From Flavobacteriales bacterium (GTDB lineage Bacteria; Bacteroidota; Bacteroidia; Flavobacteriales_D; Crocinitomicaceae), in NCBI GenBank assembly GCA_947488235.1, contig CANLAQ010000009.1, forward strand, positions 1 to 64,000: 64,000 nucleotides of DNA. Direction: 5' to 3'. Each line of letters begins with the position of its first letter. Within the stretch, counting starts at the first letter, position 1. This document shows positions 52,996 through 61,700 of this stretch, piece by piece. Made by a program: the position numbers and the translations under genes. The notes under the pieces are model-generated. The model did not search any database. It saw only the letters and a program-made list of their open reading frames with translations, and was not told the DNA's origin.

Positions 52996-53748
52996 TTACT
53001 TTATTTTTTTCTCGTATTCCATTTCAGGATGAAAATGCAAGGCGGTAAAAGTATTGGTCCAGGCCATGGCTACATGTACTAAAAAAGCAATCCAAATATC
53101 ACCAGAAAGCAAGGTAAGAATGCAGAGTACAAGTCCGAGAGGTACAGCACCTATGGTTTCATCCAAGCCTTTTGGAATGTGTGTTGCAGCGTATAAAGCG
53201 ATGTTAATGGCAATGGCAGGCCAAACACCAAATGCTTCAACCAATGGAAATAATAGGACTCCTCTAAATAACAATTCATAGCCAAATAGATAAGCAAACC
53301 AGGCAAACGCTTCCTTGATACGCATAGATTTACTCCAAATCTTGGATCTCGCTTGTGGATAATTTTTTAAATTTTTAGGTTTTTTTGCACTGAAGTGTGC
53401 GATAGGGATTACCAAAATGGAAAGTCCAAGCGTCCATGAAAGCGAGAATAAGAAAGTGTCTTGATTGAAGCTCAATCCAAAATCCGCAAGAGATTTGTCT
53501 TTAAAAACGATGAAGCAAATCAGCAATGGAAATATTCCCATACTTATAAAGCCAAATATTTTTGTGAAAAATATATGATTGAATAAGTCTTTGTCACTTG
53601 GATTTGATTGGTAGAATTTAGATTTAATCTTTTCTGAATGTGCAACAAACCAATATAAACTAAAGAAAAAGAGCGTGAGTAGTATCGGTAAAAAGGAAAG
53701 TAAGGCTCCTTCATTCCATGCTAAATTTATATTTTTTGTAGTCAACAT
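52996..53748 (-). CDS. CPBP-family intramembrane protein (CAAX protease-like, altered first Glu)
   Basis: 250 residues with eight predicted helices. The CPBP/ABI motifs are partly kept: GYELLFRG (expected EExxxR; the first Glu is Tyr157, the second Glu158 and Arg162 remain), TH in ALYAATHIP (H190), and H225 in LVHVAMAW. Because the first Glu is catalytic in characterised CAAX-type proteases, this member may be inactive or use another residue. Three bases separate it from the SDR upstream. Other CPBP proteins modify peptides or act in bacteriocin and immunity, none of which is seen here. Confidence 0.85.
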   Translation of the reverse strand: MLTTKNINLAWNEGALLSFLPILLTLFFFSLYWFVAHSEKIKSKFYQSNPSDKDLFNHIFFTKIFGFISMGIFPLLICFIVFKDKSLADFGLSFNQDTFLFSLSWTLGLSILVIPIAHFSAKKPKNLKNYPQARSKIWSKSMRIKEAFAWFAYLFGYELLFRGVLLFPLVEAFGVWPAIAINIALYAATHIPKGLDETIGAVPLGLVLCILTLLSGDIWIAFLVHVAMAWTNTFTALHFHPEMEYEKKIK

Positions 53749-53751
53749 TTT

Positions 53752-54744
53752 TTACTTTTTGGAAAGATAGTCGTTTTCTTTGAACCAATTAAAGCAATCC
53801 ATCATAGCAATTTCTATTGGTGTTTGCGGCATCTCTAATTCTCGCACCGCTTTTTCAGAGGAGTAATAATGATGTTCACTTGATAGCACTGCTAATTCAT
53901 AAGTCACCTCTGGATTTAATTTGAAAAGGGCACCTAAAATGGAGCAGGATTTCCCGTAAAATTTCACTAAGAAATTCGTCAATTTAAATGTGGGTTCTTT
54001 AGCATTAATCGTTTGGGCAATTTTGTGAAAAGCTTCCTTATAACTGAGATTTTCATTGCATAGTAAATAGCATTCGCCTGTTTTACCCATAGTAATAGCA
54101 TTTGCCATGGCTACGGCTACATCTTTAACAGCCACAAAATTTTTCCCCCCTAAAGAATATCCAGGTATTTTTTTTTGATGTAATCGAAGAATCATTTTAC
54201 CAGAACTTGGAGCCGAGTCATACGGACCTATCATAAAGGTAGGGTTAACAACCACCGCGTCGAGTCCAGCCGTTTTGACTTGATCTAAAATATATTGTTG
54301 GGCATTGTATTTGGAATCCATGTAATCTAATCCATAATGGCTTGCAGTGTATGGATTTTTTTCAGTCCCCGGGGCTTCGATTGAACCAGATGAAAAAGAA
54401 TTTGCAGTGCCGACATATATTAATCTTTTTACTTTATTGACTTTACACGCATGCACAACATTTTCTGTTCCTTCAATATTCACTCGGTTCACTATGGCTT
54501 GTCTGGGTGGAAACATACTGGTACTTGCTGCACAATGATATACGATATCTTTCCCTTTACTAGCAGCAATAAGTGATTCCAAATTCAATAAATCACCTTC
54601 AATAAAATTAATAGGAAGTCCTTTTAAAGTAATAGATTTTGACCCTGAATGAACAAGTGCTGTAACTTTATAGTTTCTACTGAGTAATTCTCTCACTAAG
54701 TTACTTCCCAATAATCCATCTGCGCCAGTGACTAAAATTTCCAT
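53752..54744 (-). CDS. Extended SDR: NAD-dependent epimerase/dehydratase family (second copy)
   Basis: 330 residues with ITGxxGxxG as VTGADGLLGSNLV, KDIVYHCAAS, and an active-site YMDSKYNAQ (YxxxK). It is related to the SDR at 51421-52404 (same family layout, e.g. VVNPTFMIGPYDSAP and VAVAMANAITMG, versus VSPTRVYGP and AMGHVLAMEKG), so a duplication flanking the CPBP gene is likely. Substrate unknown. It is the first gene of the four-gene run and has an ATG three bases upstream of the leader gap; the 98 bases before it show no clear consensus promoter. Confidence 0.87.
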   Translation of the reverse strand: MEILVTGADGLLGSNLVRELLSRNYKVTALVHSGSKSITLKGLPINFIEGDLLNLESLIAASKGKDIVYHCAASTSMFPPRQAIVNRVNIEGTENVVHACKVNKVKRLIYVGTANSFSSGSIEAPGTEKNPYTASHYGLDYMDSKYNAQQYILDQVKTAGLDAVVVNPTFMIGPYDSAPSSGKMILRLHQKKIPGYSLGGKNFVAVKDVAVAMANAITMGKTGECYLLCNENLSYKEAFHKIAQTINAKEPTFKLTNFLVKFYGKSCSILGALFKLNPEVTYELAVLSSEHHYYSSEKAVRELEMPQTPIEIAMMDCFNWFKENDYLSKK

Positions 54745-54842
54745 CTACCTATTTTGTCTCAAAATTAGATATTAAATAAAAATGAGCATTATTGAATTTT
54801 GCCATTTTCTATTTTTAATTTGCGTTTTTCGCAAATGAAGAC

Positions 54843-55667
54843 TCAAATAGCTTTTATTTGAATAAATTGAAGACTCAATTTACATAATTCTATGAGTGAA
54901 TTCGGCATTTCATTTTGCTGCCAAGGATGTTGCGCACCAAATACATGATCAGCACCATGGATTACTTGAAGATTCGTTTTCAGCCAGGTAGCAAGCGCTT
55001 CTCCTTCAGTAATAAACACCGATTGATCTGCATCACCATGAAAAACAGCAGTGGGAATTTTACAGGATCTTGCTTTTTCTTGAATGTTTAATTTATCCTT
55101 ATTTTGGTGAAAATCCTCATACAAGCTATAGTATTGAGGTAATTTTTGTCCGGTTCGCGCATTGGATACAAAACGCACCTCTGTTGCTTTCCAATTTTTT
55201 AATGCTTCGTCATCCGGAAAGCGATCTGAAATAGAGCATATAGAAGCCCAAAGACAAATGGAGCTGACTTTTGATTGTTCTGCTGCTAAAAGTGCTGTTC
55301 CGCCACCTCGAGAATGACCGATAAGATGTGTTAATGCTTGTTCTTTAAAATAGGGTTTAATCTCTTTTAATAAACATTCAACATCTTTAATTTCATGCGA
55401 ATAGGTATTTTTTCCAAAAGACTCTATGTCTGGAAAGTCAATTCCTTGCTGAATGGTGCCTCCATTATGAGAAATATTAAATTTACAAAAAGCAAAGCCT
55501 TGGGTATTAAAAAAGTCTTGCACTAAATTCCAAGCACCCCAATCTTTAAATCCCATAAAGCCATGAATAAAAACGATTAAATGGCCATTATAATTTTCAG
55601 GAATACTTAAGTCAAATAAGCTTTCCCTGCCTTGAGCGCCTTTATAAATGCCATTCTTAATTTTCAT
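54843..55667 (-). CDS. Alpha/beta-hydrolase (dienelactone hydrolase-like)
   Basis: 274 residues with the classic order: LIVFIHGFMGFKDWG (oxyanion hole), the nucleophile elbow LIGHSRGGGTALLA (serine in GHSRGG), an acid in FHGDADQSVF and a histidine in VIHGADHVFGAQ. These are typical of dienelactone hydrolase- and acyl-esterase-type family members. No signal peptide, so cytoplasmic. It lies nine bases after the rmuC gene on the same strand and 98 bases ahead of the SDR gene. Confidence 0.87.
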   Translation of the reverse strand: MKIKNGIYKGAQGRESLFDLSIPENYNGHLIVFIHGFMGFKDWGAWNLVQDFFNTQGFAFCKFNISHNGGTIQQGIDFPDIESFGKNTYSHEIKDVECLLKEIKPYFKEQALTHLIGHSRGGGTALLAAEQSKVSSICLWASICSISDRFPDDEALKNWKATEVRFVSNARTGQKLPQYYSLYEDFHQNKDKLNIQEKARSCKIPTAVFHGDADQSVFITEGEALATWLKTNLQVIHGADHVFGAQHPWQQNEMPNSLIELCKLSLQFIQIKAI

Positions 55668-55676
55668 AAAAAGAAC

Positions 55677-57122
55677 TTATTCTGGATCTTCAATTTCCAC
55701 ATCATCTACTGTATGCGTTATTTGTATTTTGTCCTCATCATCTGGAAGGATATCAATGTCTTTTAAGAATTTATCTGGGATTTCTTTTGTTGATTTATTT
55801 TGTAAATTCTTAATTACCTCAAATCTTCCTAGGATGGTACTGCCTCGTTTCGTTCCTGCAGAAAGTCCATTTTTGGCATCTGTATAGGCAGTAGTAGCGT
55901 TGTTAAGCGCAGTTTCAATACGAGACATATCTTCTAGAAAACCTAGAAATTTATTATAGAGTTCGCCACACTGTCTAAATATTTCATCTACATTTTTAGC
56001 TTGATGTTCCTTTTGCCAGAGCAATTTAACGACTTTCATAGTTGCGGCAAAAGTAGTTGGGGTAATCAGCACTATTTGTTTTTTGAGTGCCGTTTCAAAT
56101 AATTGTGGTTGTTGGTTTAAGGCTAAAGTCATAGCGCCTTCAATTGGCATAAAGAGAAATATATATTCAGGTGTTTTGATTCCAGCCAAGGCATGATAGT
56201 TTTTATCAGCTAACTTGTTGATGTGGTCACTTACACTTTTAAGATGCAATTTTAACGCTTCTTCTTTCTCTTTTGGTGTAGTTGCATTGAAGTAATTTAC
56301 ATAAGCTGTTAAGGAAACTTTGCAATCAATGACAAGGCTTTTTCCATTGGGTAATTTCAAAATAAAGTCAGGTCTCCTCAAGCGTTCCTGCTCATCATCT
56401 CGGAGCGAACTTTCTTTATCAAAATCTATATACTTTACCAATCCTTCGGATTCTAGAATATTTAATAAGCGATCTTCACCCCAATTTCCTTGAACTTTGA
56501 CTTCAGATTTTAAGGCAGTGGCTAAATTTTTCGCGTCATCACTTAGTTGAACATTCAGTTTTTGTAAATTATCAATTTCAGACTTCAACGAAGTCATGTC
56601 TTGGATATCTTCTTTTCTTGTAGCCTCAATTTTTTCTTTGAACAATTGTAGGTCTGATTTTAAAGGGTCAAAGATGGTGTTCATCTCCTTTTTGTTTTCA
56701 TCTACAAAGGCTTTCCTTTTTTCATCAAATACAGAAGATGCTAATACTTTAAATTCTGTTTTACTGCGTTCATGCAGTTCGTTCATTTCATCTTTGAAAG
56801 TGCTTATTTTCTCATTCAAACTTTCTTCTTTTTGTTTTAATTGAGACAGTTGCTCACTAAGTTGAATGATTTTTGATCTTTCTTGATTGAGCTCCTCCTT
56901 TGTTGCCGATAAATCTTTCTCGATGAGTTCATATAGGTCACGGCTGACAAAGTCCGCGCTTAAAATTTCTTTTGAGGGACGACTCGACAATTCGATTTGA
57001 GCTTTTTGCAAGGAATCGTTGGCTTGCGTCCAATCAGTTTTTGGGACAAGTTTTGATTTTAAATATAAAAAGACCACAATGCCTCCCAAAAGAAAGCCCG
57101 CAATCAAGTAGATAATTTCCAT
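55677..57122 (-). CDS. rmuC: DNA recombination protein RmuC
   Basis: 481 residues: one N-terminal membrane anchor (LIAGFLLGGIVVFLYL), a long coiled coil (about 40-165 with many Glu/Lys heptads), then the RmuC domain (about 190-420) with QGNWGEDRLLNILES, PDFILKLPNGKSLVIDCKVSLTAY, FLFMPIEGAMTLAL and VLITPTTFAATMKVV. RmuC is a nuclease-fold protein that limits inversions between short repeats and contributes to phage defence in some bacteria. It starts 56 bases after trmB ends and is followed by the hydrolase. Confidence 0.92.
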   Translation of the reverse strand: MEIIYLIAGFLLGGIVVFLYLKSKLVPKTDWTQANDSLQKAQIELSSRPSKEILSADFVSRDLYELIEKDLSATKEELNQERSKIIQLSEQLSQLKQKEESLNEKISTFKDEMNELHERSKTEFKVLASSVFDEKRKAFVDENKKEMNTIFDPLKSDLQLFKEKIEATRKEDIQDMTSLKSEIDNLQKLNVQLSDDAKNLATALKSEVKVQGNWGEDRLLNILESEGLVKYIDFDKESSLRDDEQERLRRPDFILKLPNGKSLVIDCKVSLTAYVNYFNATTPKEKEEALKLHLKSVSDHINKLADKNYHALAGIKTPEYIFLFMPIEGAMTLALNQQPQLFETALKKQIVLITPTTFAATMKVVKLLWQKEHQAKNVDEIFRQCGELYNKFLGFLEDMSRIETALNNATTAYTDAKNGLSAGTKRGSTILGRFEVIKNLQNKSTKEIPDKFLKDIDILPDDEDKIQITHTVDDVEIEDPE

Positions 57123-57177
57123 GAATAGTGGTATTGATATTGTTGTAATAAAGGTAATTGAAATCTGTTAAATAAAA

Positions 57178-57840
57178 TCAATTGATTTTAAAACAGCAGT
57201 ATTTTATTACATGACCCCTTTTGGTAAATAAGGTTTCGTAATGGGTTTTAATGCTAAATATCTTCTGCTCTTCTTCACCTTCCTTTAGTGTAGCATATAA
57301 ATCAGGTCTTAAGTCAACTAATTCATATTCATTTAATTTTATTTGCTCCATTGTAGAATCAAATAGCACTGAACTGTCTGTTTTTAGATGGATCAATCCA
57401 CCAGGCTTCAAAAATTTTCGATATCGATTGATAAAAAGGGTAGAGGTAAGTCTTTTTCTTGGTTTATTGGGTTGAGGATCTGAAAAAGTCAACCATATTT
57501 CATCGACTTCATTTTCTTTAAAGTACGAATCTATGTAATCGATTCGAGTTCTTAGGAAGGCTACATTGTTTAGGTTTTTATCAATGGCTTCTCTAGCTCC
57601 AATGTAGATTCTATTTCCTTTGATTTCAACTCCAATATAATTTTTATCTGAAAATAAGGCACCTAATCCAACACTATATTCGCCCTTTCCACATCCGAGC
57701 TCTAAGACAATTGGATTCTGATTTTTAAAAATATTTTCATTCCATTTTCCAGAATGTTCAAAATCTTGCTCTCTAACGGGTTCGAAAACATTATCAAATG
57801 ATTTAATTGCTTCAAATCGGCGTAATTTATCTTTCCCCAC
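57178..57840 (-). CDS. trmB: tRNA (guanine-N7)-methyltransferase TrmB
   Basis: Methylates G46 of the tRNA variable loop. The 220 residues show the SAM motif VLELGCGKGEYSVGLG, the family signature VDEIWLTFSDPQPNKPRKRLTS, and a C-terminal GLIHLKTDSSVLF block. The start is GTG at 57840; the frame upstream hits a TAA two codons away, so no ATG is possible. A minus-strand TAATTTTG (57859-57866) is a candidate promoter. Confidence 0.94.
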   Translation of the reverse strand: MGKDKLRRFEAIKSFDNVFEPVREQDFEHSGKWNENIFKNQNPIVLELGCGKGEYSVGLGALFSDKNYIGVEIKGNRIYIGAREAIDKNLNNVAFLRTRIDYIDSYFKENEVDEIWLTFSDPQPNKPRKRLTSTLFINRYRKFLKPGGLIHLKTDSSVLFDSTMEQIKLNEYELVDLRPDLYATLKEGEEEQKIFSIKTHYETLFTKRGHVIKYCCFKIN

Positions 57841-57858
57841 AGTTTATTAATTGAGCAA

Positions 57859-57866
57859 CAAAATTA
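57859..57866 (-). promoter_or_regulatory. Promoter -7 element (TAATTTTG) for trmB
   Basis: Exact TAnnTTTG on the minus strand about 19 bases before the GTG start; no TTG at the -33 distance. Confidence 0.4.
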
Positions 57867-57907
57867 CAATTAATTTAAAATAGTTGTTTCTATTGAAAAG
57901 CATACCT

Positions 57908-57915
57908 TAATTTTG
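57908..57915 (+). promoter_or_regulatory. Promoter (TTG-N21-TAATTTTG) overlapping the start of the 188-aa protein
   Basis: TTG at 57884-57886, 21 bases, then TAATTTTG. The expected transcription start is at about 57919-57921, i.e. at or just after the GTG start codon, which would make the mRNA leaderless. Confidence 0.6.
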
Positions 57916-57918
57916 CAT

Positions 57919-58485
57919 GTGCATTTGATTGAACCTTTTTATAACTGGCGTGGCTATTATATTGCCTCAGAGGATCCTTTGTCTCCTTTCTACGAGCAAA
58001 GCTATAATGAATTTCAGTATACCCACAGAATTTACAATTATTACCTGCATCCCCAATGGGACAGTATGGACTCTGCGACGCTATTTTTAAAGATTTTATA
58101 TGTGGACTATTCGAATGGTGCCGCAGTAATTGAATTCATAGGTGAATGGAATGATGCGATTGAGAATGATATTATGATTCTTAAAAGAGACATCATTGAT
58201 CAAATGATCTCTAAGGGGATTGATAAATTTATTTTGATAGGAGAAAATGTACTGAATTTTCATTATTCAGATGATTGTTATTACGAGGAATGGTTTGAGG
58301 ATATTGAGGATGGGTGGGTAGCAATGGTTAATTTTCACGAGCATGTTTCTCGCGAATTTGAACGCATTAGAATTCATCAGTATTTTGCAATGGGGGGTGC
58401 TTTGGATACACTCGATTGGAGGACACTTCATCCAAATCATTTCATTGAAAAAGTTGCCCAATTGGTAAATAATAGATTGCAGTGA
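57919..58485 (+). CDS. Conserved Bacteroidota protein of unknown function (about 188 aa)
   Basis: There is no ATG near the conserved N-terminus; the choice is GTG at 57919 (or TTG at 57913, which lies inside the promoter). The sequence is acidic and aromatic-rich: HLIEPFYNWRGYYIASEDPLSPFY, then VDYSNGAAVIEFIGEWNDAIENDIMILKR (with FIGEWNDA), KFILIGENVLNFHYSDDCYYEEWFED and a C-terminal DWRTLHP. No signal peptide or membrane helix. Similar proteins recur in Flavobacteriia with the same FIGEWNDA and GENVxNFH blocks, as I recall, but no function is assigned. It precedes cdd by 66 bases. Confidence 0.75.
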   Translation: MHLIEPFYNWRGYYIASEDPLSPFYEQSYNEFQYTHRIYNYYLHPQWDSMDSATLFLKILYVDYSNGAAVIEFIGEWNDAIENDIMILKRDIIDQMISKGIDKFILIGENVLNFHYSDDCYYEEWFEDIEDGWVAMVNFHEHVSREFERIRIHQYFAMGGALDTLDWRTLHPNHFIEKVAQLVNNRLQ

Positions 58486-58551
58486 TGTTTTAAGCACCCA
58501 CACGAAACATAGTACAAGTGAGTGCGTATAGAAGCACTTATCCATAACCAC

Positions 58552-59022
58552 ATGAGAGAGCAATTTCACTTTAAGTACGATTTATTAAAAGATTGGAAGG
58601 AACTTCCTTCCGAAGACCTTGCCTTAGTTCAAGTAGCTTATGCTGCAATGGATCGTGCCTATGCTCCTTATTCTAAATTTTTGGTTGGTGCCGCTTTGTT
58701 ATTAGAAGATGGAACTGTAGTAGAAGGAAATAATCAAGAAAATGTTGCTTTCCCATCGGGCATGTGTGCAGAAAGAGTAGCGTTATTTTATGCGGGCGCT
58801 ACCTATCCAAACGCAGTCATAAAAACTATTTGCATTGTTGCTCAAGGTGAATTAATGCCGGCATCATTTTTACTTTCGCCTTGTGGATCTTGCCGTCAAG
58901 TACTTTTAGAATCAGAGAATCGTCAAAGGAAAGCAATTCGTGTCATTGTTGTCAATCAAGATATGCGTACTTTGATACTAGACAGCGCGAAGGATTTATT
59001 ACCTTTTGGTTTTGGTAAATAA
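58552..59022 (+). CDS. cdd: Cytidine deaminase
   Basis: Pyrimidine salvage: deaminates cytidine and deoxycytidine to uridine forms. About 156 residues from ATG 58552; a GTG start 10 codons upstream is also open. The zinc site is complete: MCAERVALF (C72, E74) and SPCGSCRQVL (C111, C114), with the N-terminal YAPYSKFLVGAALL. Homotetrameric-type length. It sits between the unknown protein and the DUF4494 gene. Confidence 0.95.
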   Translation: MREQFHFKYDLLKDWKELPSEDLALVQVAYAAMDRAYAPYSKFLVGAALLLEDGTVVEGNNQENVAFPSGMCAERVALFYAGATYPNAVIKTICIVAQGELMPASFLLSPCGSCRQVLLESENRQRKAIRVIVVNQDMRTLILDSAKDLLPFGFGK

Positions 59023-59106
59023 GCTACCTTCCATTTAGAGAATTCATTTATTTCTGAAGTTATTTTTTTTGTTTTCAACAATTGAATAATTTCTTGTAAT
59101 GCTACT

Positions 59107-59114
59107 TATCTTTG
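59107..59114 (+). promoter_or_regulatory. Promoter (TTG-N22-TATCTTTG) of the DUF4494 gene
   Basis: TTG at 59082-59084, 22 bases, then TATCTTTG. A full consensus match, 19 bases before the ATG at 59134. Confidence 0.65.
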
Positions 59115-59133
59115 TTTAATAAAAATTATTCAA

Positions 59134-59820
59134 ATGAACAGTTGGTTTACAGTCAAAGTTAAATACACAAAACAATTAGAAAACGGAACTTTTAAGCGTG
59201 TTTCTGAACCCTATATGTTAGCTGCAATGACTTTTACAGATGCAGAAGCAAGAATTTATGAAGAATTGGGTGCTTTAATTCGAGGAGAGTTTACCGTTGT
59301 TGGAATAGCAAGGACTGATGTTCATGATATCTTCGCGTATGATGATGCTGAAACTTGGTTCAAATGCAAGGTTACTTATGATAAAATTGATGATGAAGGC
59401 GACAAGAAAAAGACGATTTCTCAAAATTATCTTGTGACCGCTTCCAATGTAAAAGAGGCTTATCTTAGAGTTGAAGAAAGTTTGGCTACTTTAATGATTG
59501 ATTTTAAAATTACAATTATTGCTGCTTCTCCTATAATTGAAATCTTCCCTCAGCATGAGGATGATGTTGCACCGATTAATAAGTTGATACCAGAGGCACT
59601 GAAGGAAATGAAGCCTGCTGTTGCTGCTATTGACCCTGAAATGGAAGATCCAGAGGAAGAGGAAGAAGAGGAAGAAGAGGAAGAAGAAGAGGAAGAGGAG
59701 CATGATGACGAAATTTCACAACCTCAGGGAGTAGTCTTTAGTGCTTCGGGATCTGATCTAGACGATGAGGATGCTTCTGATAGTGATTTAATTGATGAGT
59801 TGGCAGATGAAGACGCCTAA
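59134..59820 (+). CDS. DUF4494 protein with duplicated domain and poly-glutamate tail
   Basis: 228 residues. Residues 1-71 and 74-144 are two copies of the same module (WFTVKVKYTK...VSEPYMLAAMTFTDAEARIYEEL and WFKCKVTYDK...ISQNYLVTASNVKEAYLRVEES), the DUF4494 architecture found across Bacteroidota. A conserved core is followed by a tail with 16 consecutive glutamates (174-189) and a second acidic segment to the end. No function is established. Its stop overlaps pdxH by 14 bases. Confidence 0.88.
   Translation: MNSWFTVKVKYTKQLENGTFKRVSEPYMLAAMTFTDAEARIYEELGALIRGEFTVVGIARTDVHDIFAYDDAETWFKCKVTYDKIDDEGDKKKTISQNYLVTASNVKEAYLRVEESLATLMIDFKITIIAASPIIEIFPQHEDDVAPINKLIPEALKEMKPAVAAIDPEMEDPEEEEEEEEEEEEEEEEHDDEISQPQGVVFSASGSDLDDEDASDSDLIDELADEDA
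59653..59700 (+). repeat. GAR trinucleotide (poly-Glu) repeat
   Basis: Sixteen consecutive GAG/GAA codons encoding glutamates 174-189 of the DUF4494 protein. The codons are mixed, so slippage would add or lose whole codons without breaking the frame; length variation between strains is possible. Confidence 0.8.
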
Positions 59821-60457
59821 TTCTTTAGCTCAATTAAAACATAAGCACGATGATTTCTCAAAAGGATCTCTTATCAATATTGATATGAATAATCCCTTTG
59901 ATTTGTTTGAGAAGTGGTTTCAAGAAGCTATTGACGAAAAGGAATTAGAGTCAAATGCTTGTTCTTTATCCACTGTTGATGGTCATGGACAACCGAGCTC
60001 AAGAATCATCTATTTAAAGGAAATGTGGAAGGAGTCTTTTGTTTTTTACACCAATTATAAGAGTCAAAAAGGTTCGGAAATAAAAGAAAATCCCTTAGTT
60101 TCTCTCTTGTTTTTTTGGCCTAAACTTGAGCGACAAATTCGAATAGAAGGTCGTGTGGAACCATTAGACGCTGCCTTGAGTGACGCTTATTTCGATAGCC
60201 GTCCTAGGGAAAGTCAATTGGGCGCTTGGGCATCTGAACAATCACAAGAACTCAACGATTCCCAGGATTTATTAGATCGTTTTCAAACATTATCAGAACA
60301 ATTTGGTTCAAGTGTGCCCCGACCACCTCATTGGGGTGGATATGCTCTTGTGCCATCAAAAATAGAGTTTTGGCAAGGCCGACCTTCTAGATTGCACGAT
60401 AGAATAGTGTATGAATTACAGGGTGAGTCTTGGAAAATCTATAGAAAAAATCCTTGA
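59807..60457 (+). CDS. pdxH: Pyridoxamine 5'-phosphate oxidase
   Basis: FMN enzyme making pyridoxal 5'-phosphate from PNP/PMP. The 216 residues from ATG 59807 include ACSLSTVDGHGQPSSRIIYLKE, FYTNYKSQKGSEI, VSLLFFWPKLERQIRIEGRVE and the signature WGGYALVPSKIEFWQGRPSRLHDR near the C-terminus. All match PdxH. Earlier in-frame ATGs (59792) overlap the upstream gene and are less likely. The 3' end overlaps the M16 peptidase start by one base (TGATG). Confidence 0.95.
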   Translation: MKTPNSLAQLKHKHDDFSKGSLINIDMNNPFDLFEKWFQEAIDEKELESNACSLSTVDGHGQPSSRIIYLKEMWKESFVFYTNYKSQKGSEIKENPLVSLLFFWPKLERQIRIEGRVEPLDAALSDAYFDSRPRESQLGAWASEQSQELNDSQDLLDRFQTLSEQFGSSVPRPPHWGGYALVPSKIEFWQGRPSRLHDRIVYELQGESWKIYRKNP

Positions 60458-61695
60458 TGAAAGACATTCAACCTTTATGTTTTACTTTATCTAATGGAGT
60501 GAGACTTGTTTATTTACATAAATCAAGTCAAGTTTCCCATCTAGGTTTTACTTTTTTGGCAGGCTCCAAATTTGAAGAGGAAAATAAGGAAGGACTTGCT
60601 CATTTTTTGGAGCATTGTGTTTTTAAAGGAACAAGCAAAAGAAAAGCACTTCAAGTACTTTCTCGATTAGATGATGTAGGAGGTGAATTAAATGCCTTTA
60701 CTGCAAAGGAAGAGATTTGTTTGCACGCTTCATTTACCAAGCAATATACTGCCCGAGCGATAGATTTATTAGCAGATATATCCATAAATTCTGTGTTTCC
60801 TGAAAATGAGATGTTGAAAGAAAAAGAAGTGATTCTAGATGAATTAAATTCTTATTTAGATAGTCCGAGTGATAAAATATTCGATGATTTTGAGGCGCAC
60901 TTATATAAAAACCATCCTCTAGGGAATAATATATTGGGAACTAAAAAGAGTGTAAAATCTTTTAAGCGTTCTGATTTACAGCATTATGTTTCCACTCATT
61001 TTACAGCCGATAATTTGGTGGTTTCTTATGTTGGTTCTTATTCAAAAGCAAAATTATTAAGTCTCTTAGAAAGTGCCTTGGAGACTCTACCGCAAAGTGC
61101 TATTCGTCCCGCTTATGATCCGATTGGTGCTTACGCTCCTTTTAATATACGGACAAAAGAAGCTAATTATCAATCCCATGCAGTAATTGGCGGAATGGCT
61201 CCAAGTTATTTAGACGAGGAAAGACGCGGAATGGGTTTGCTGATTAATGTTCTTGGTGGGCCTGCCTTAAATTCTAGACTGAGTTTGGCGATTCGTGAAA
61301 AGCATGGATTGGCCTATGCTGTAGATGCAAGTTACACTTCATTTTCAGACACTGGTTTTTGGAGTATTTATTTGGGAACAGATCCAAAAAACATTGATCA
61401 AGCTGTAGATTTAGCCAGGAAGGAACTTTCTAAAATTTGTATTAAAGGACTTTCTAGCGCTCAGTTACACCGAGCCAAACAGCAATACAAAGGCCACATG
61501 GCTTTAGGAATGGATAGTAATATGGGTTTAATGCTTGGATTAGGTAAAAGTTTATTGGCTTTTAATCAAATTGATACCATTAAGGAAATTCATGAAGGAA
61601 TTGATCGATTGACAGTAAAGGAGTTAATGGATATTGCCAATAAGTATTTCCATCCAGAAACGCTGTCGACATTAATATTTGATTGTAAAAAATAA
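60457..61695 (+). CDS. M16 zinc metallopeptidase (single-chain type)
   Basis: About 412 residues from ATG 60457, which overlaps the TGA of pdxH by one base. The zinc motif HFLEH (49-53) and distal Glu in VILDEL (about 129) are present, and the C-terminal half keeps the substrate R/Y pair in REKHGLAYAV. Unlike the paired M16 genes at 15232-17740, no inactive partner is adjacent, so it may be a homodimer. Substrate unknown. Confidence 0.93.
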   Translation: MKDIQPLCFTLSNGVRLVYLHKSSQVSHLGFTFLAGSKFEEENKEGLAHFLEHCVFKGTSKRKALQVLSRLDDVGGELNAFTAKEEICLHASFTKQYTARAIDLLADISINSVFPENEMLKEKEVILDELNSYLDSPSDKIFDDFEAHLYKNHPLGNNILGTKKSVKSFKRSDLQHYVSTHFTADNLVVSYVGSYSKAKLLSLLESALETLPQSAIRPAYDPIGAYAPFNIRTKEANYQSHAVIGGMAPSYLDEERRGMGLLINVLGGPALNSRLSLAIREKHGLAYAVDASYTSFSDTGFWSIYLGTDPKNIDQAVDLARKELSKICIKGLSSAQLHRAKQQYKGHMALGMDSNMGLMLGLGKSLLAFNQIDTIKEIHEGIDRLTVKELMDIANKYFHPETLSTLIFDCKK

Positions 61696-61700
61696 ACAGT

